This document shows positions 47,501-55,931 of a stretch of 64,000 nucleotides of DNA, in pieces. The stretch lies in the NCBI GenBank assembly GCA_964631605.1, contig CAZVYG010000005.1, positions 61,043 through 125,042 of the forward strand. Direction: 5' to 3'. The position numbers and the translations under genes were made by a program. How positions within the stretch are numbered: position 1 is the first letter of the stretch; the number at the start of each line of letters is the position of its first letter. The notes below the pieces were generated by a model, which saw nothing but the letters and a program-made list of their open reading frames with translations, did not search any database and had not been told where the DNA came from. The stretch comes from JARKQH01 sp964631605 (lineage in GTDB: Bacteria; Verrucomicrobiota; Verrucomicrobiia; Limisphaerales; UBA8199).

Positions 47501-47652
47501 ATCTGTCGGCCGAGCCGGGCACGTTCCGTTTGTATCGCGTGAATCTGGCAAACGGCAAAACCACCGCCGCCGGGCGGGTAAACGGGGGGACGCAAGTGAC
47601 CCTGCCAAAGGACAACGGAGCAACCACAGTTTTCTGGCTGGTTAAGGAGTGA
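44518..47652 (+). CDS. Exported beta-helix protein with DUF6298-like C-terminal domain
   Basis: 1044 aa; ATGA overlap with the previous gene. Signal segment TMGLLSLAAGLVAAAAPAPP. Residues ~20-480 form a pectate-lyase-like beta-helix (DYVASLPAHPEGLRGAVLLL, IKHSGVVLRGQGMGVGGTVL, GRHDFAVGHCAAGPNAFVQC). From ~550 a second domain resembles DUF6298 and looks like a TIM-barrel hydrolase (KAALDHNYGLWYERRRDDHE, YNPWYWSRLRQFAELCDQRG, NVIQFTSAEFTGPLQFMEFW, VDVVDFRYWWRTPKG), with a beta-sandwich at the end. Glu in TSAEFTG and Asp/His in DHNYG are catalytic candidates. Function is not established; the context is branched-pectin degradation. Confidence 0.7.
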   Translation: MKVPRKTMGLLSLAAGLVAAAAPAPPPIISPGRDGSIECHPDARGNRVPDFSVCGYAAGARPVPMAPVRVTVPAAPDDATARIQAAVDYVASLPAHPEGLRGAVLLLKGTHKVRGSIVIKHSGVVLRGQGMGVGGTVLLADGQDRRALVRIAGRNDFKPGQSWRIVDDFVPVGCSCVHLDRGEGLQVGADVRVIRPSTAAWIARLGAAELGGGVGAGWKPGSRDIVWDAKVVAVEGPQVTLDIPLTTALEKELGGGQLVSYEWPGRISNVGVENLAMVSQFDAGNPKDEDHAWCGVTLENTQDAWVRQVQFKHFAGSAVAVYETCRRVTVQDCISEQPVSEIGGYRRHTFFTLGQQTLFLKCWAAHGRHDFAVGHCAAGPNAFVQCEAREALADSGPLESWASGVLYDNVVVDGNAITLGFRPGNNAAAGWSAANCVLWNCSAAVIRCWNPPGAQNWSFGSWAGFEGDGIWRSSNDFVDPPSLFAAHVRQRLGTEAAARLALMPRPREESSNPTLERAQELAAASHQPAPTLKEYIQAAGVREPIHSEPGDGQPVSGLLADSQAGHDRTARETTHRIAIVNGWITCNGRLVIGGTATVPWWRGTVRPAEAAAAPPAVTRFVPGRIGPGFTDDLDAVADFLVKNGKAALDHNYGLWYERRRDDHERVRRMDGDVLPPFYEQPFARSGRGTAWDGLSQYDLTKYNPWYWSRLRQFAELCDQRGLVLFHQNYFQHHLLEAGAHWADFPWRTANNINGTGFPEPPPYAGDKRIFQAELFYDTQHPVRRELHRAYIRQCLDNFASCANVIQFTSAEFTGPLQFMEFWLDTVAEWERERSKGGAEGISPVVALSATKDVQDAILNDPRRNPVVDVVDFRYWWRTPKGEFAPPGGKNLAPRQFERQWRGGRPGDADLAGMAAEYRARFPGKALLCDFDTAGWAWLCAGGSLPRLPQTTEPALLQAVPRMTPSQPAKTGQWTLREPGRQWLVCLEAGAAAELDLSAEPGTFRLYRVNLANGKTTAAGRVNGGTQVTLPKDNGATTVFWLVKE
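47644..47649 (+). promoter_or_regulatory. Shine-Dalgarno site deciding the start at 47658
   Basis: AAGGAG eight bases before the ATG at 47658 favours that start over a GTG at 47649 that overlaps the previous stop codon. Confidence 0.6.
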
Positions 47653-47657
47653 ACACC

Positions 47658-49340
47658 ATGACTGAGAATTCCTTTCGCCACAGTTTCCGGACCCAACACC
47701 GTCTGCGCCCGTGCGAAATGACGCGCGGCCGCCGCCTCCGCAGGCCGGGCGGGGGAGTCCTTCGATGGACGGTTCTCACGGTTCTGCTGTTGCTCCCGGC
47801 GGCGGTGCCGCAGACGCGCGCGGCGGACACGGTCGAGTTGTGGGGAATGTATGAAGTGGTTCTTCGTGGGCCGCCGCAAGGAAATCCTTTTCTGGATGTC
47901 CATCTGGCCGCGCGTTTCGCCCAGGGCTACGAGTCCATCGAAGTGCCCGGCTTTTACGATGGCGAGGGCGTGTACCGGATTCGGTTCATGCCCCAAAAGC
48001 CCGGGTCCTGGACTTTCGAAACGAGCAGCAATGTGCCGGAGCTGAACGGCAAGACGGGCGCCTTTTCGGTGGTCAAACCTTCGGGCGCAAACCACGGCCC
48101 GGTCTGCGTGACTAACACCTTCCATTTTGCCTACGCCGATGGCTCCCCGTACCGACAGGTCGGCACCACTTGCTACGTTTGGACCCACCAGGACGAGGCC
48201 CTTCAGGAGCAAACGCTCAAAACACTTGCAACGTCGCCCTTCAACAAAATCCGATTTTGCGTCTTCCCCAAACGCTATGCTTGGAACACCAACGAGCCCG
48301 CCCTGTACCCGTTTGAAGGCAGCCCGCGCAATTTTGACACCACGCGGTTCAACCCGAAATTCTTCCAGCATTTTGAGAAACGGATTCTCGACCTCCAGCG
48401 CCTGGGCATTGAAGCCGACATCATTCTGCTGCATCCCTACGACGAAGGGGCGTGGGGGTTCGACCGAATGACGCCCCTCGAGGACGACCGGTACCTGCGG
48501 TATGTCGTGGCCCGCCTGGCGGCGTTCCGCAATGTGTGGTGGTCGCTGGCCAACGAATACGATTTCATGGGGCACAAGACCGAGGAGGATTGGGAGCGCA
48601 TGGGCCAGCTTGTTTCGCGCGCCGACCCCTTTGGCCACCTGCTCTCCATTCATAACGGCAAACGGCTGTTCAACCACACCCGCCCCTGGATTACCCATGC
48701 GAGCATTCAGAACGGTTCGGCGGTGGAAGACCCGAACACGGCGGGGATTTATCGGGATGCCTACCGCAAGCCCGTCGTTTACGACGAAATCAAGTATGAG
48801 GGCAACATTCCCAAGCGGTGGGGGAATCTTTCCGCCGAGGAGCTGGTGTTCCGGTTCTGGAACGGCACCGTCGCCGGCACTTATGTCGGCCACGGCGAAA
48901 CCTACCTGAGCCCCGACGATGTCCTTTGGTGGTCCAAAGGCGGGGTGCTCAAGGGCCAGAGCCCGGCGCGACTGGCGTTTCTGCGCAAGGTGTTGGAGGC
49001 CGCGCCGGCGGAAGGCATCGAGCCGATTGACAAGTGGCAAAACCCCGAATACGGGGGTCAGGCACCGGACTATTATCTGGTTTACCTGGGCCGGCAGACC
49101 CCCGACTCGTGGGAATTCCGGCTGCCCAAACCGCCGCAAGGCAAGGGTCTGCCTCCCGCCGAGGGCATGCGTTTCAAAGCCGAAGTGCTCGACACCTGGA
49201 ACATGACCATCACGCCGGTGCCGGGAACCTTCACGATTACCAAGCAGACAGATTACTTTTATGCCGACAAAGACGGACGGCGGGTGCCCCTGCCGGGCAA
49301 GCCGTTCATGGCCATTCGCATCCAGCGTTTGAAGGACTAG
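47658..49340 (+). CDS. Exported DUF5060 / DUF5605 glycosidase-like protein (GH140-superfamily architecture)
   Basis: 560 aa from the ATG behind AAGGAG. Signal segment WTVLTVLLLLPAAVPQTRA. DUF5060 beta-sandwich at ~57-140 (VELWGMYEVVLRG, YRIRFMPQKPGSWTFETSS), then a DUF4038-like TIM barrel at ~150-480 with VWWSLANEYDF (Glu300, acid/base position) and KPVVYDEIKYEG (Glu377, nucleophile position), and a DUF5605-like C-terminal sandwich. DUF5060/DUF4038 architecture is shared with GH140, whose founding member releases D-apiose from rhamnogalacturonan-II. Two well-placed glutamates support a retaining clan GH-A mechanism. The substrate is inferred from relatives and from the downstream sugar pathway. 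Confidence 0.76.
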   Translation: MTENSFRHSFRTQHRLRPCEMTRGRRLRRPGGGVLRWTVLTVLLLLPAAVPQTRAADTVELWGMYEVVLRGPPQGNPFLDVHLAARFAQGYESIEVPGFYDGEGVYRIRFMPQKPGSWTFETSSNVPELNGKTGAFSVVKPSGANHGPVCVTNTFHFAYADGSPYRQVGTTCYVWTHQDEALQEQTLKTLATSPFNKIRFCVFPKRYAWNTNEPALYPFEGSPRNFDTTRFNPKFFQHFEKRILDLQRLGIEADIILLHPYDEGAWGFDRMTPLEDDRYLRYVVARLAAFRNVWWSLANEYDFMGHKTEEDWERMGQLVSRADPFGHLLSIHNGKRLFNHTRPWITHASIQNGSAVEDPNTAGIYRDAYRKPVVYDEIKYEGNIPKRWGNLSAEELVFRFWNGTVAGTYVGHGETYLSPDDVLWWSKGGVLKGQSPARLAFLRKVLEAAPAEGIEPIDKWQNPEYGGQAPDYYLVYLGRQTPDSWEFRLPKPPQGKGLPPAEGMRFKAEVLDTWNMTITPVPGTFTITKQTDYFYADKDGRRVPLPGKPFMAIRIQRLKD

Positions 49341-49346
49341 GACCCC

Positions 49347-52019
49347 ATGGTTGCTGTGACTCCGCAGCGATTGAAAAAAGGCTGGGCCGGCCTCGCACTG
49401 GCCCTGATGGCGACGCTGACAGCCGGTGCCCACACCGCCTGGGTGCGGCTGCCGCCTCAGGCTTCGGCGCGAGTTCAATTCGGCGCCGAGCATCTTGAAG
49501 CGGCGCTGTGCCGCGGCGGTTTCATGCTCGCCCGCCCCTCCGCGGAGCCGCAGGACCGCGACGGCCTGGTGATTCGTATCGTCCGGGAGACGGGCCTTGG
49601 GCGCGAGGCCTTCAGTTTGAAAGGGGGTGATCGGGAGGGGATAACCATCCTGGGCGGAGACGACTCAGGGATGATGTTTGGTTGTCTGGAGTTGGCCAAA
49701 CGAGTTCGCGCGGGTGGCGTCCCGTCGCGGCTGGAGCATAGCGACCGGCCCGCCCTGACTCTGCGCGGCGCTTGTGTTGGTTTGCAGAAGACGACGATTC
49801 TGCCGGGGCGAAAAGTGTATGAGTATCCCTACACGCCCGACTTGTTCCCCTGGTTCTACGAAAAGCGCCTTTGGCTCGAGTATCTCGATTTTCTTGTCGA
49901 ACACCGGTTCAACGCGCTGTTTTTGTGGAACGGCCATCCGTTCGCGTCGCTGCTGCGCCTGCCGGATTATCCTCAGGCGGTCGAAGTCCCGCCGGAGGTC
50001 TTCGAGCGGAACGTCGAGATGTACCGCTGGCTTGCCGGGGAATGCGACCGGCGCGGCATCTGGCTGGTGCAGATGTTCTACAACATTTTTCTGCCGCAAC
50101 CGCTGGCGGCGGAGCACGGCGTGCCGACGCAGCTTGCGGCCCCGACAGCCCTGGCGGCGGATTACACGCGGAAATCCATTGCCGAGTTTATCAAGCAATA
50201 TCCCAACGTGGGGTTGATGGTTTGCCTTGGAGAGGCGCTTCAGGGCACGAGCAACCAACTGGCCTGGGCGACCCAAACCCTTCTGCCGGGGGTTCACGAC
50301 GGCATGCGGGCTGCCGGGCTGACGGCCGAGCCCCCGATTGTCATTCGCACCCACGCGATGGATGCGGAGGCCATCATGCCGGCGTGTTTCCAGGTTTACT
50401 CGAACCTGTTTACGGAAACCAAATACAACGGGGAATCGCTGACCACTTACGAGCCGCGGGGCAAGGCCCAGGCCACGCACCTGGCCATGGCCCGGCTGGG
50501 ACCGCACCTGGTCAACGTCCACATTCTCTCGAATCTCGAGCCGTTCCGGTATGGCGCCGCGCGGTTCATCAAGAAAAGCGTCGTGGCGGCGCGGGACCGG
50601 CTCGGCGCGTCCGGCTTGCATCTGTACCCACTGAGTTATTGGAACTGGCCGTATTCGCCGGACGTGGCGGCGCCACCGCTCAAGCAGTGGGAGCGGGATT
50701 GGATGTGGTTTGCGGCCTGGGGCCGGTATGCCTGGAATCCCGACTGTTCGGAGCAGGAGGACCGCGCGTTTTGGTTTGACCGCTTGACTGCGTTTTACGG
50801 CTGCGATGAGGCCACCGCCGGGGCCATCCTCGAGGCCTGCAACGCGGCCGGGGAGGTGGCGCCCATTCTGGTGCGGCGTTTTGGCATCACCGAGGGCAAC
50901 CGGCAGACGCTTTCGCTGGGCATGACGCTGGACCAACTGGTCAATCCGAAACGCTACAACGCCATTTCCGAGCTGTGGGAATCGCAGGCGCCGCCGGGCG
51001 AGCGGTTGGAAGAGTTTGTGCAAAAGGAGTGGCGGCAGGAGCCGCATGTTGGTGAGACGCCGGTCCTGGCGATCCAGGACGCGCTCCGGTTTTCGAGCAA
51101 CGCCGTGGCCGGGTTCGAGGCTGCGGCGGAGAAGGTGACGGCGAATCGGGAGGAATTCGAGCGCTGGCGGCGGGACGCAAAAAGCCTCGCGCTCATGGCC
51201 CGGTTTTATGCGGCCAAGACCGCCGCCGCCCGTCATGTCCTGCGGTTCGGCCTGAACGGGGACATTGGGGAAATGGAGCGAGCCGCGCAAGCCATGGCGG
51301 AAAGCGTGGAACATTTCGAGCAACTGGCCAAACTCACCGAGGGCGCCTATCATTTCGCCAATTCGATGCAGACGGGCCATCGCAAAATCCCGTTCCCGGG
51401 CGCGATCAACGGCGTGGGCACGAATTATCATTGGACGCAGGTGCTGCCGCTTTACCGGCGGGAGCTGCAGGACTTCAGGGCCGAGCTGGCGGGGCTGAAG
51501 GACCCCGCGCTGCGGGAGCGGGGTCCGGTGGCCGCGTGGCCTGCGGCGGCCTTCAAGCTGTGGAGCGCGCACGCGGAGGTGTACGAGGTGAAGGTCGGCG
51601 CGCGCCCGTTTGCCGACCGGCCTTACACGATTCTCGAGCTGGCGCCGCAACTGGTCGGTCTGACCGGGATTCGCTTTTCGCACGAGGCGGCCAAGAGCGG
51701 GCGGTATGAGCCGGTGGAATTCGAGGTGGGCGAGCCGGTGTGTGTGCTCATCGGTTACTTTCAGGAGTCGCGCGACATCTGGTTGCAGGTGCCCAATTTG
51801 GATGTCGCCTCCCACGCCGATGAGCGCGGGGGCGTGGAGGTGGTGCTGGCCAATGCGGCGGTGATCGAGCAGTGCCCGAAGGTGAACGTGCACGCCTTCC
51901 GTTACGGGCCGGGCCGGCACAAGCTTGAGCCCATGGGCAAGGGCAGCTTTGTGGTGTTGGGGGTTGTGCCTGCGTCCGCCACGGTGGAAAAACAGCCGGC
52001 GGGGAAAGGGGTGAATTAA
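49347..52019 (+). CDS. Exported GH67/GH115-like large glycosidase-like protein, unclassified
   Basis: 890 aa with signal segment GWAGLALALMATLTAGAHT. Residues 40-130 resemble the N-terminal beta/alpha domain that precedes the barrel in alpha-glucuronidases and hexosaminidases (DRDGLVIRIVRETGLG, GITILGGDDSGMMFGCLELA). A TIM barrel follows (YLDFLVEHRFNALFLWNGHP, LAGECDRRGIWLVQMFYNIF, NVGLMVCLGEALQGTSNQ with Glu296 a catalytic candidate, HLYPLSYWNWPYSP). A long helical region (~560-720) and a C-terminal beta-sandwich complete it. Alpha-glucuronidase-type families act on GlcA side chains, which occur in pectin and xylan. I cannot place it in a named family. Confidence 0.65.
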   Translation: MVAVTPQRLKKGWAGLALALMATLTAGAHTAWVRLPPQASARVQFGAEHLEAALCRGGFMLARPSAEPQDRDGLVIRIVRETGLGREAFSLKGGDREGITILGGDDSGMMFGCLELAKRVRAGGVPSRLEHSDRPALTLRGACVGLQKTTILPGRKVYEYPYTPDLFPWFYEKRLWLEYLDFLVEHRFNALFLWNGHPFASLLRLPDYPQAVEVPPEVFERNVEMYRWLAGECDRRGIWLVQMFYNIFLPQPLAAEHGVPTQLAAPTALAADYTRKSIAEFIKQYPNVGLMVCLGEALQGTSNQLAWATQTLLPGVHDGMRAAGLTAEPPIVIRTHAMDAEAIMPACFQVYSNLFTETKYNGESLTTYEPRGKAQATHLAMARLGPHLVNVHILSNLEPFRYGAARFIKKSVVAARDRLGASGLHLYPLSYWNWPYSPDVAAPPLKQWERDWMWFAAWGRYAWNPDCSEQEDRAFWFDRLTAFYGCDEATAGAILEACNAAGEVAPILVRRFGITEGNRQTLSLGMTLDQLVNPKRYNAISELWESQAPPGERLEEFVQKEWRQEPHVGETPVLAIQDALRFSSNAVAGFEAAAEKVTANREEFERWRRDAKSLALMARFYAAKTAAARHVLRFGLNGDIGEMERAAQAMAESVEHFEQLAKLTEGAYHFANSMQTGHRKIPFPGAINGVGTNYHWTQVLPLYRRELQDFRAELAGLKDPALRERGPVAAWPAAAFKLWSAHAEVYEVKVGARPFADRPYTILELAPQLVGLTGIRFSHEAAKSGRYEPVEFEVGEPVCVLIGYFQESRDIWLQVPNLDVASHADERGGVEVVLANAAVIEQCPKVNVHAFRYGPGRHKLEPMGKGSFVVLGVVPASATVEKQPAGKGVN

Positions 52020-54493
52020 TGCTCCGCTACGGGTTGTGCATCGCGCTGGCTGTGGGCACAATCGGTCTCTGCGGTCTCCCCGCCCGGGCCAACGAGGAGA
52101 CCAACGCCGTTTACCTCTTCAGCACCTTCAAGGAGCCGGAGCAGGACGGGTTGCGGTTCGCCTACAGCTTCGACGGGTATCACTGGTCCAATGTGCCCGG
52201 TTTGTTTCTCAGGGCGCGGGTAGGAGGCGGGATCATGCGCGACCCGAGCATTTGCCGGGGTCCGGATGGGACGTGGCATTTGGTCTGGACGACGGCGTGG
52301 CGGGGAGACAAGGGTTTTGGTTACGCGCATTCGAAGGACCTGGTGCACTGGTCGGAACAGCGGTTCATCGAAGTGATGGCGCACGAGCCGGAGACGGTCA
52401 ACACGTGGGCGCCCGAGCTGTTTTACGACGAGGTCTCCAAGCGCTTTCTAATCTGCTGGGCATCCACCATCCCCGGGCGGTTCCCCGAGGGGCAGGAAGC
52501 GCGCACGAACAATCACCGGATGTATTTCACCAGCACCTCCGATTTTCAAACCTTCGCCCCGACCAGACTGTTTTTGGACCCCGGATTCAGCGTCATTGAT
52601 TGTCAGATTCTCAAGGGCGGCCCGGGGTATGTTTTGCTGCTCAAGGACAACACCCGCCCCGAGCGCAACATCAGAGTCGCCTTCGGAGACTCGCCGACCG
52701 GTCCGTGGCGGGAGGTTTCCGCCGGCCTGACGGAACACCTGACCGAGGGGCCGAGCGGGTTGAAGATTGGGGAGGAGTGGTTGATCTATTATGAGGCTTA
52801 CCAACAAAAGCGCTACGGCGTGATGCGAACGCGGGATTTCAAAACCTTCGAGGATGTCACCAGCCGGGCGGCGTTCCCCTCGGGACTCAAGCATGGGACG
52901 GCTTTTCAAGCCAGCCGGAAGGACCTGGATTACCTGTTCAAAGTCGGCACGCAGCAGGTTTGGAACGTGCGCCTGCCCTGGGTTTCCCCGGTTGCGCCCG
53001 AGTGGGCGAAGGCGCGGCTGGCGGAAATTGAATCGGTGGCGCAGTCGGGACCCTTCAAGCCGGACTGGGCCTCCATCACCAACGCCTTTCGGACGCCGTC
53101 CTGGTACCGCGATGCCAAGTTCGGCATTTTCATTCATTGGGGTGTTTACTCGGTGCCGGCGTTCGGTAGTGAATGGTATCCGCGCAACATGTATCAACCC
53201 GGCACTCCGGAATACGCGCACCACCGCGCCACGTACGGCCCGCAGACCGTTTTCGGTTACAAGGATTTCATCCCCCGGTTCACGGCCGGGGCGTTCGACG
53301 CGCGGTCGTGGGCGCGTCTGTTCAAGGAGGCCGGGGCGCGGTACGTGGTGCCGGTGGCGGAGCATCACGACGGGTTCGCGATGTATGACAGCAAGGTCAC
53401 GGAATGGTCGGTGGTCAAACGGGGGCCGCGGCGGGACGTGCTGGGGGAGCAGGTCAAGGCGTATCGGCGGGCGGGGTTGGTGGCGGGCGCCTCGTCGCAC
53501 CGGGCGGAGCATTGGTTCTTTTTCGACCAGGGCCTTTACGGCGCGTCGGATGTCCAGGATACGAACCATGCCGCGCTCTACGGGCCGGCGGGGAACAAGC
53601 GGACCGCCGAGGCCCAGGCGGAGATTCCGGATGAACCCTTCCTGGAGGATTGGCTGCTGCGGGCCTGCGAGATTGTGGACCAGTACCGGCCGCAGTTGTT
53701 GTATTTCGACTGGTGGATTTGCCAGCCGGTGTTCCAGCCATACCTGAAGACGTTCGCCGCCTACTACTACAACCGGGGTGTCCAGTGGAAGAAAGAGGTG
53801 GCCATCAACTTCAAGGAATGGGAGGGCCGGTCGTTTCCGCCGGGGGCCGGCGTGTTCGACATCGAACGCGGGCAGGCCGGGCAGATTCGGCCGGATTTCT
53901 GGCAAACGGATACGTCGGTGTCGAAGAACTCATGGGGATACATCAAGCAGCATCAGTACAAGGAAGCCGGGGAGATTGTGGATGATTTGGTGGACGTGGT
54001 GAGCAAGAACGGCACGTTGTTGCTCAACATTGGACCGCGGGCTGACGGCACGATTCCCGAGCGGGAACAGGAGATGCTGAGGGAAATCGGCCGCTGGCTC
54101 AAAATCAACGGCGACGCCATTTACGGCACGCGGCCCTGGCGGGTCTTTGGCGAGGGCCCCACCCGGATCGTCGAGGGGTCGTTCGGCGATGTCAAACGGC
54201 CGCCCTTCACCGCTCAAGACATCCGGTTCACCACCCGCCGCGGCCGGCTTTACGCGATTGCGCTGGCGTGGCCGGAGGACCGGCAGCTTTTGATTCACTC
54301 GCTGGCGGCGGCGGGCGAGGCGGTTGGCAAAGTCCGCGAGGTGCGGCTGCTGGGGCACGGCGGGAAGATTGCCTGGGAACAGACGCGCGACGGCCTGCGA
54401 GTGGCGCTGCCTGTGCAACCGCCGTGCGATTTTGCCATTGCGCTCCAAATCACCGCGTCGGAACCTTTTAATCCATCACCTTTGGTAAACTGA
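52019..54493 (+). CDS. Exported GH43-like propeller fused to GH29 alpha-L-fucosidase
   Basis: 824 aa; TAATG overlap with the previous gene. Signal peptide LRYGLCIALAVGTIGLCGLP. Residues ~28-325 are a five-bladed propeller of GH43 type (GIMRDPSICRGPDGTWHLVW, NTWAPELFYDE, FSVIDCQILKGG, EGPSGLKIGEEWLIYYEA). Residues ~355-690 are a GH29 fucosidase: WYRDAKFGIFIHWGVYSVPA, SEWYPRNMY, YVVPVAEHHDGFAMYDS, and QLLYFDWW with Asp564 at the nucleophile position. A beta-sandwich ends the chain. GH29 removes alpha-L-fucose by retention and accepts some related sugars such as L-galactose. The propeller could add arabinosidase/xylosidase activity or bind substrate. Confidence 0.83.
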   Translation: MLRYGLCIALAVGTIGLCGLPARANEETNAVYLFSTFKEPEQDGLRFAYSFDGYHWSNVPGLFLRARVGGGIMRDPSICRGPDGTWHLVWTTAWRGDKGFGYAHSKDLVHWSEQRFIEVMAHEPETVNTWAPELFYDEVSKRFLICWASTIPGRFPEGQEARTNNHRMYFTSTSDFQTFAPTRLFLDPGFSVIDCQILKGGPGYVLLLKDNTRPERNIRVAFGDSPTGPWREVSAGLTEHLTEGPSGLKIGEEWLIYYEAYQQKRYGVMRTRDFKTFEDVTSRAAFPSGLKHGTAFQASRKDLDYLFKVGTQQVWNVRLPWVSPVAPEWAKARLAEIESVAQSGPFKPDWASITNAFRTPSWYRDAKFGIFIHWGVYSVPAFGSEWYPRNMYQPGTPEYAHHRATYGPQTVFGYKDFIPRFTAGAFDARSWARLFKEAGARYVVPVAEHHDGFAMYDSKVTEWSVVKRGPRRDVLGEQVKAYRRAGLVAGASSHRAEHWFFFDQGLYGASDVQDTNHAALYGPAGNKRTAEAQAEIPDEPFLEDWLLRACEIVDQYRPQLLYFDWWICQPVFQPYLKTFAAYYYNRGVQWKKEVAINFKEWEGRSFPPGAGVFDIERGQAGQIRPDFWQTDTSVSKNSWGYIKQHQYKEAGEIVDDLVDVVSKNGTLLLNIGPRADGTIPEREQEMLREIGRWLKINGDAIYGTRPWRVFGEGPTRIVEGSFGDVKRPPFTAQDIRFTTRRGRLYAIALAWPEDRQLLIHSLAAAGEAVGKVREVRLLGHGGKIAWEQTRDGLRVALPVQPPCDFAIALQITASEPFNPSPLVN

Positions 54494-54495
54494 AT

Positions 54496-55920
54496 ATGAT
54501 CAAGACGAACTCCACCCTCGGCGTCCTTTACGGCAATCGGGATTTCTTCCCGGACGCGCTCGTTTCCGAGGCGCGCGCGGACATGGCGAAAGTGTTTCGC
54601 AAGCTTGGCGTTTCGGCGGTGCAGCTTTCGGAGAAGGTTTCGAAGCTCGGCGGGGTCGAGACTTACGCGGAAGCCAGAAAATGCGCCGAGCTGTTCAAAC
54701 AGCATCGCGACCGGATCGAGGGGGTGCTGGTGGTGCTGCCCAATTTCGGCGATGAGAAGGCGGTGGCGGACACGCTCAAGCTCGCCGGGCTGAATGTTCC
54801 GGTGCTCGTGCAAGGCTACCCCGACGACCCCGACAAGCTCTCGCCCTCCCGGCGCCGCGACTCCTTCTGCGGCAAGATTTCCGTTTGCAACAACTTCGTC
54901 CAGGCCGGTATCCGCTTTTCGCTGACCACCCGCCACGTCTGCCACCCGCTTTCCGCCGCCTTCGAAAACGACTTGCGGCGGTTTCTGCGGGTGTGCCGGG
55001 TCGTCAACGGGGTGCGGGGGGCGCGGCTGGGGGCCATAGGGGCGCGGCCCGGCGCGTTCAACACGGTTCGGTACAGCGAGAAGCTGCTCGAGCGCCACGG
55101 CGTGAGTGTCACGACGGTGGATTTGTCGGAGATTCTGGCCGTGGCGGGCAAGCTGGCCAACAATGGTCCCGAGGTTCGGAAGCGGCTGGCGGAGATTCGG
55201 GCCTATGCGCCGGCGCCGGGGGTGCCGGCGGAGAAACTGGTGCAAATGGCGAAGCTGGGGGTGGCAATTTCGGAATGGATGGAGGCCCAGGACCTGGACG
55301 CGACGGCGATTCAATGCTGGACGTCGTTGCAGCGGAATTTCGGGTGCAACGCCTGCACGCTCATGAGCATGATGAGCGAGCGGTTCCTGCCCAGCGCGTG
55401 CGAGGTGGATGTGACGGGGGTGCTGACCATGTACGCGATGCAACTGGCCTCCGGCACGCCCGCGGCGCTGGTGGATTGGAACAACAACTATGCCGACGAC
55501 GAAAACAAGTGCGTGCTTTTCCACTGCGGCAACTGGGCGAAATGTTTCCTGCCCGACATCCGCATCTCCAACGCGCCCATCCTCGGCAGCACGCTCGGCC
55601 TCGAGAACACCTACGGCGCGCTCGAAGGCCGGACCGGCCCGGGCCCGCTGACGTTCGCCCGCATCACCACCGCCGACGCCGACGGCGCGATCCGCGCCTA
55701 CGTGGGCCAAGGGGAGCTGACCGCCGACGACTTGAATACGTTCGGCAACCGCGCGGTTGCCCGAGTGCCCAATCTCCAGAAATTGATGCGCTACATCTGC
55801 CGTCACGGCTTCGAACATCACGTCGCGATGACTCAGTCAAAAACCGCCGCCGTCCTCCGGGAAGCATTTGGGAATTATTTCGGCTGGGAAGTGTATGAAC
55901 ATGAGCCGGCCGAAGGTTGA
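54496..55920 (+). CDS. L-fucose/L-arabinose isomerase-fold sugar isomerase
   Basis: 474 aa, no signal peptide, two bases after the GH29 stop. Matches the FucI/AraA superfamily: GVLYGNRDFFPDALVSEARA at the start, RIEGVLVVLPNFGDEKAVA, ATAIQCWTSLQRNFGCNACT, LPSACEVDVTGVLTMYAMQL (Glu/Asp metal-ligand region) and LFHCGNWAKCFL near the third ligand (His). Such enzymes convert aldoses to ketoses with a divalent metal. L-fucose isomerase would suit the fucosidase upstream. The split transketolase and FGGY kinase downstream fit an apiose-to-apulose-type step instead. The substrate is undetermined. Confidence 0.8.
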   Translation: MIKTNSTLGVLYGNRDFFPDALVSEARADMAKVFRKLGVSAVQLSEKVSKLGGVETYAEARKCAELFKQHRDRIEGVLVVLPNFGDEKAVADTLKLAGLNVPVLVQGYPDDPDKLSPSRRRDSFCGKISVCNNFVQAGIRFSLTTRHVCHPLSAAFENDLRRFLRVCRVVNGVRGARLGAIGARPGAFNTVRYSEKLLERHGVSVTTVDLSEILAVAGKLANNGPEVRKRLAEIRAYAPAPGVPAEKLVQMAKLGVAISEWMEAQDLDATAIQCWTSLQRNFGCNACTLMSMMSERFLPSACEVDVTGVLTMYAMQLASGTPAALVDWNNNYADDENKCVLFHCGNWAKCFLPDIRISNAPILGSTLGLENTYGALEGRTGPGPLTFARITTADADGAIRAYVGQGELTADDLNTFGNRAVARVPNLQKLMRYICRHGFEHHVAMTQSKTAAVLREAFGNYFGWEVYEHEPAEG

Positions 55921-55931
55921 TAATACCTGCA

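Noticed and set aside
54496..55920. Assignment as fucI for an ordinary L-fucose pathway
   Set aside because: No fuculose-phosphate aldolase or lactaldehyde reductase follows; the transketolase downstream does not belong to the fucose pathway.
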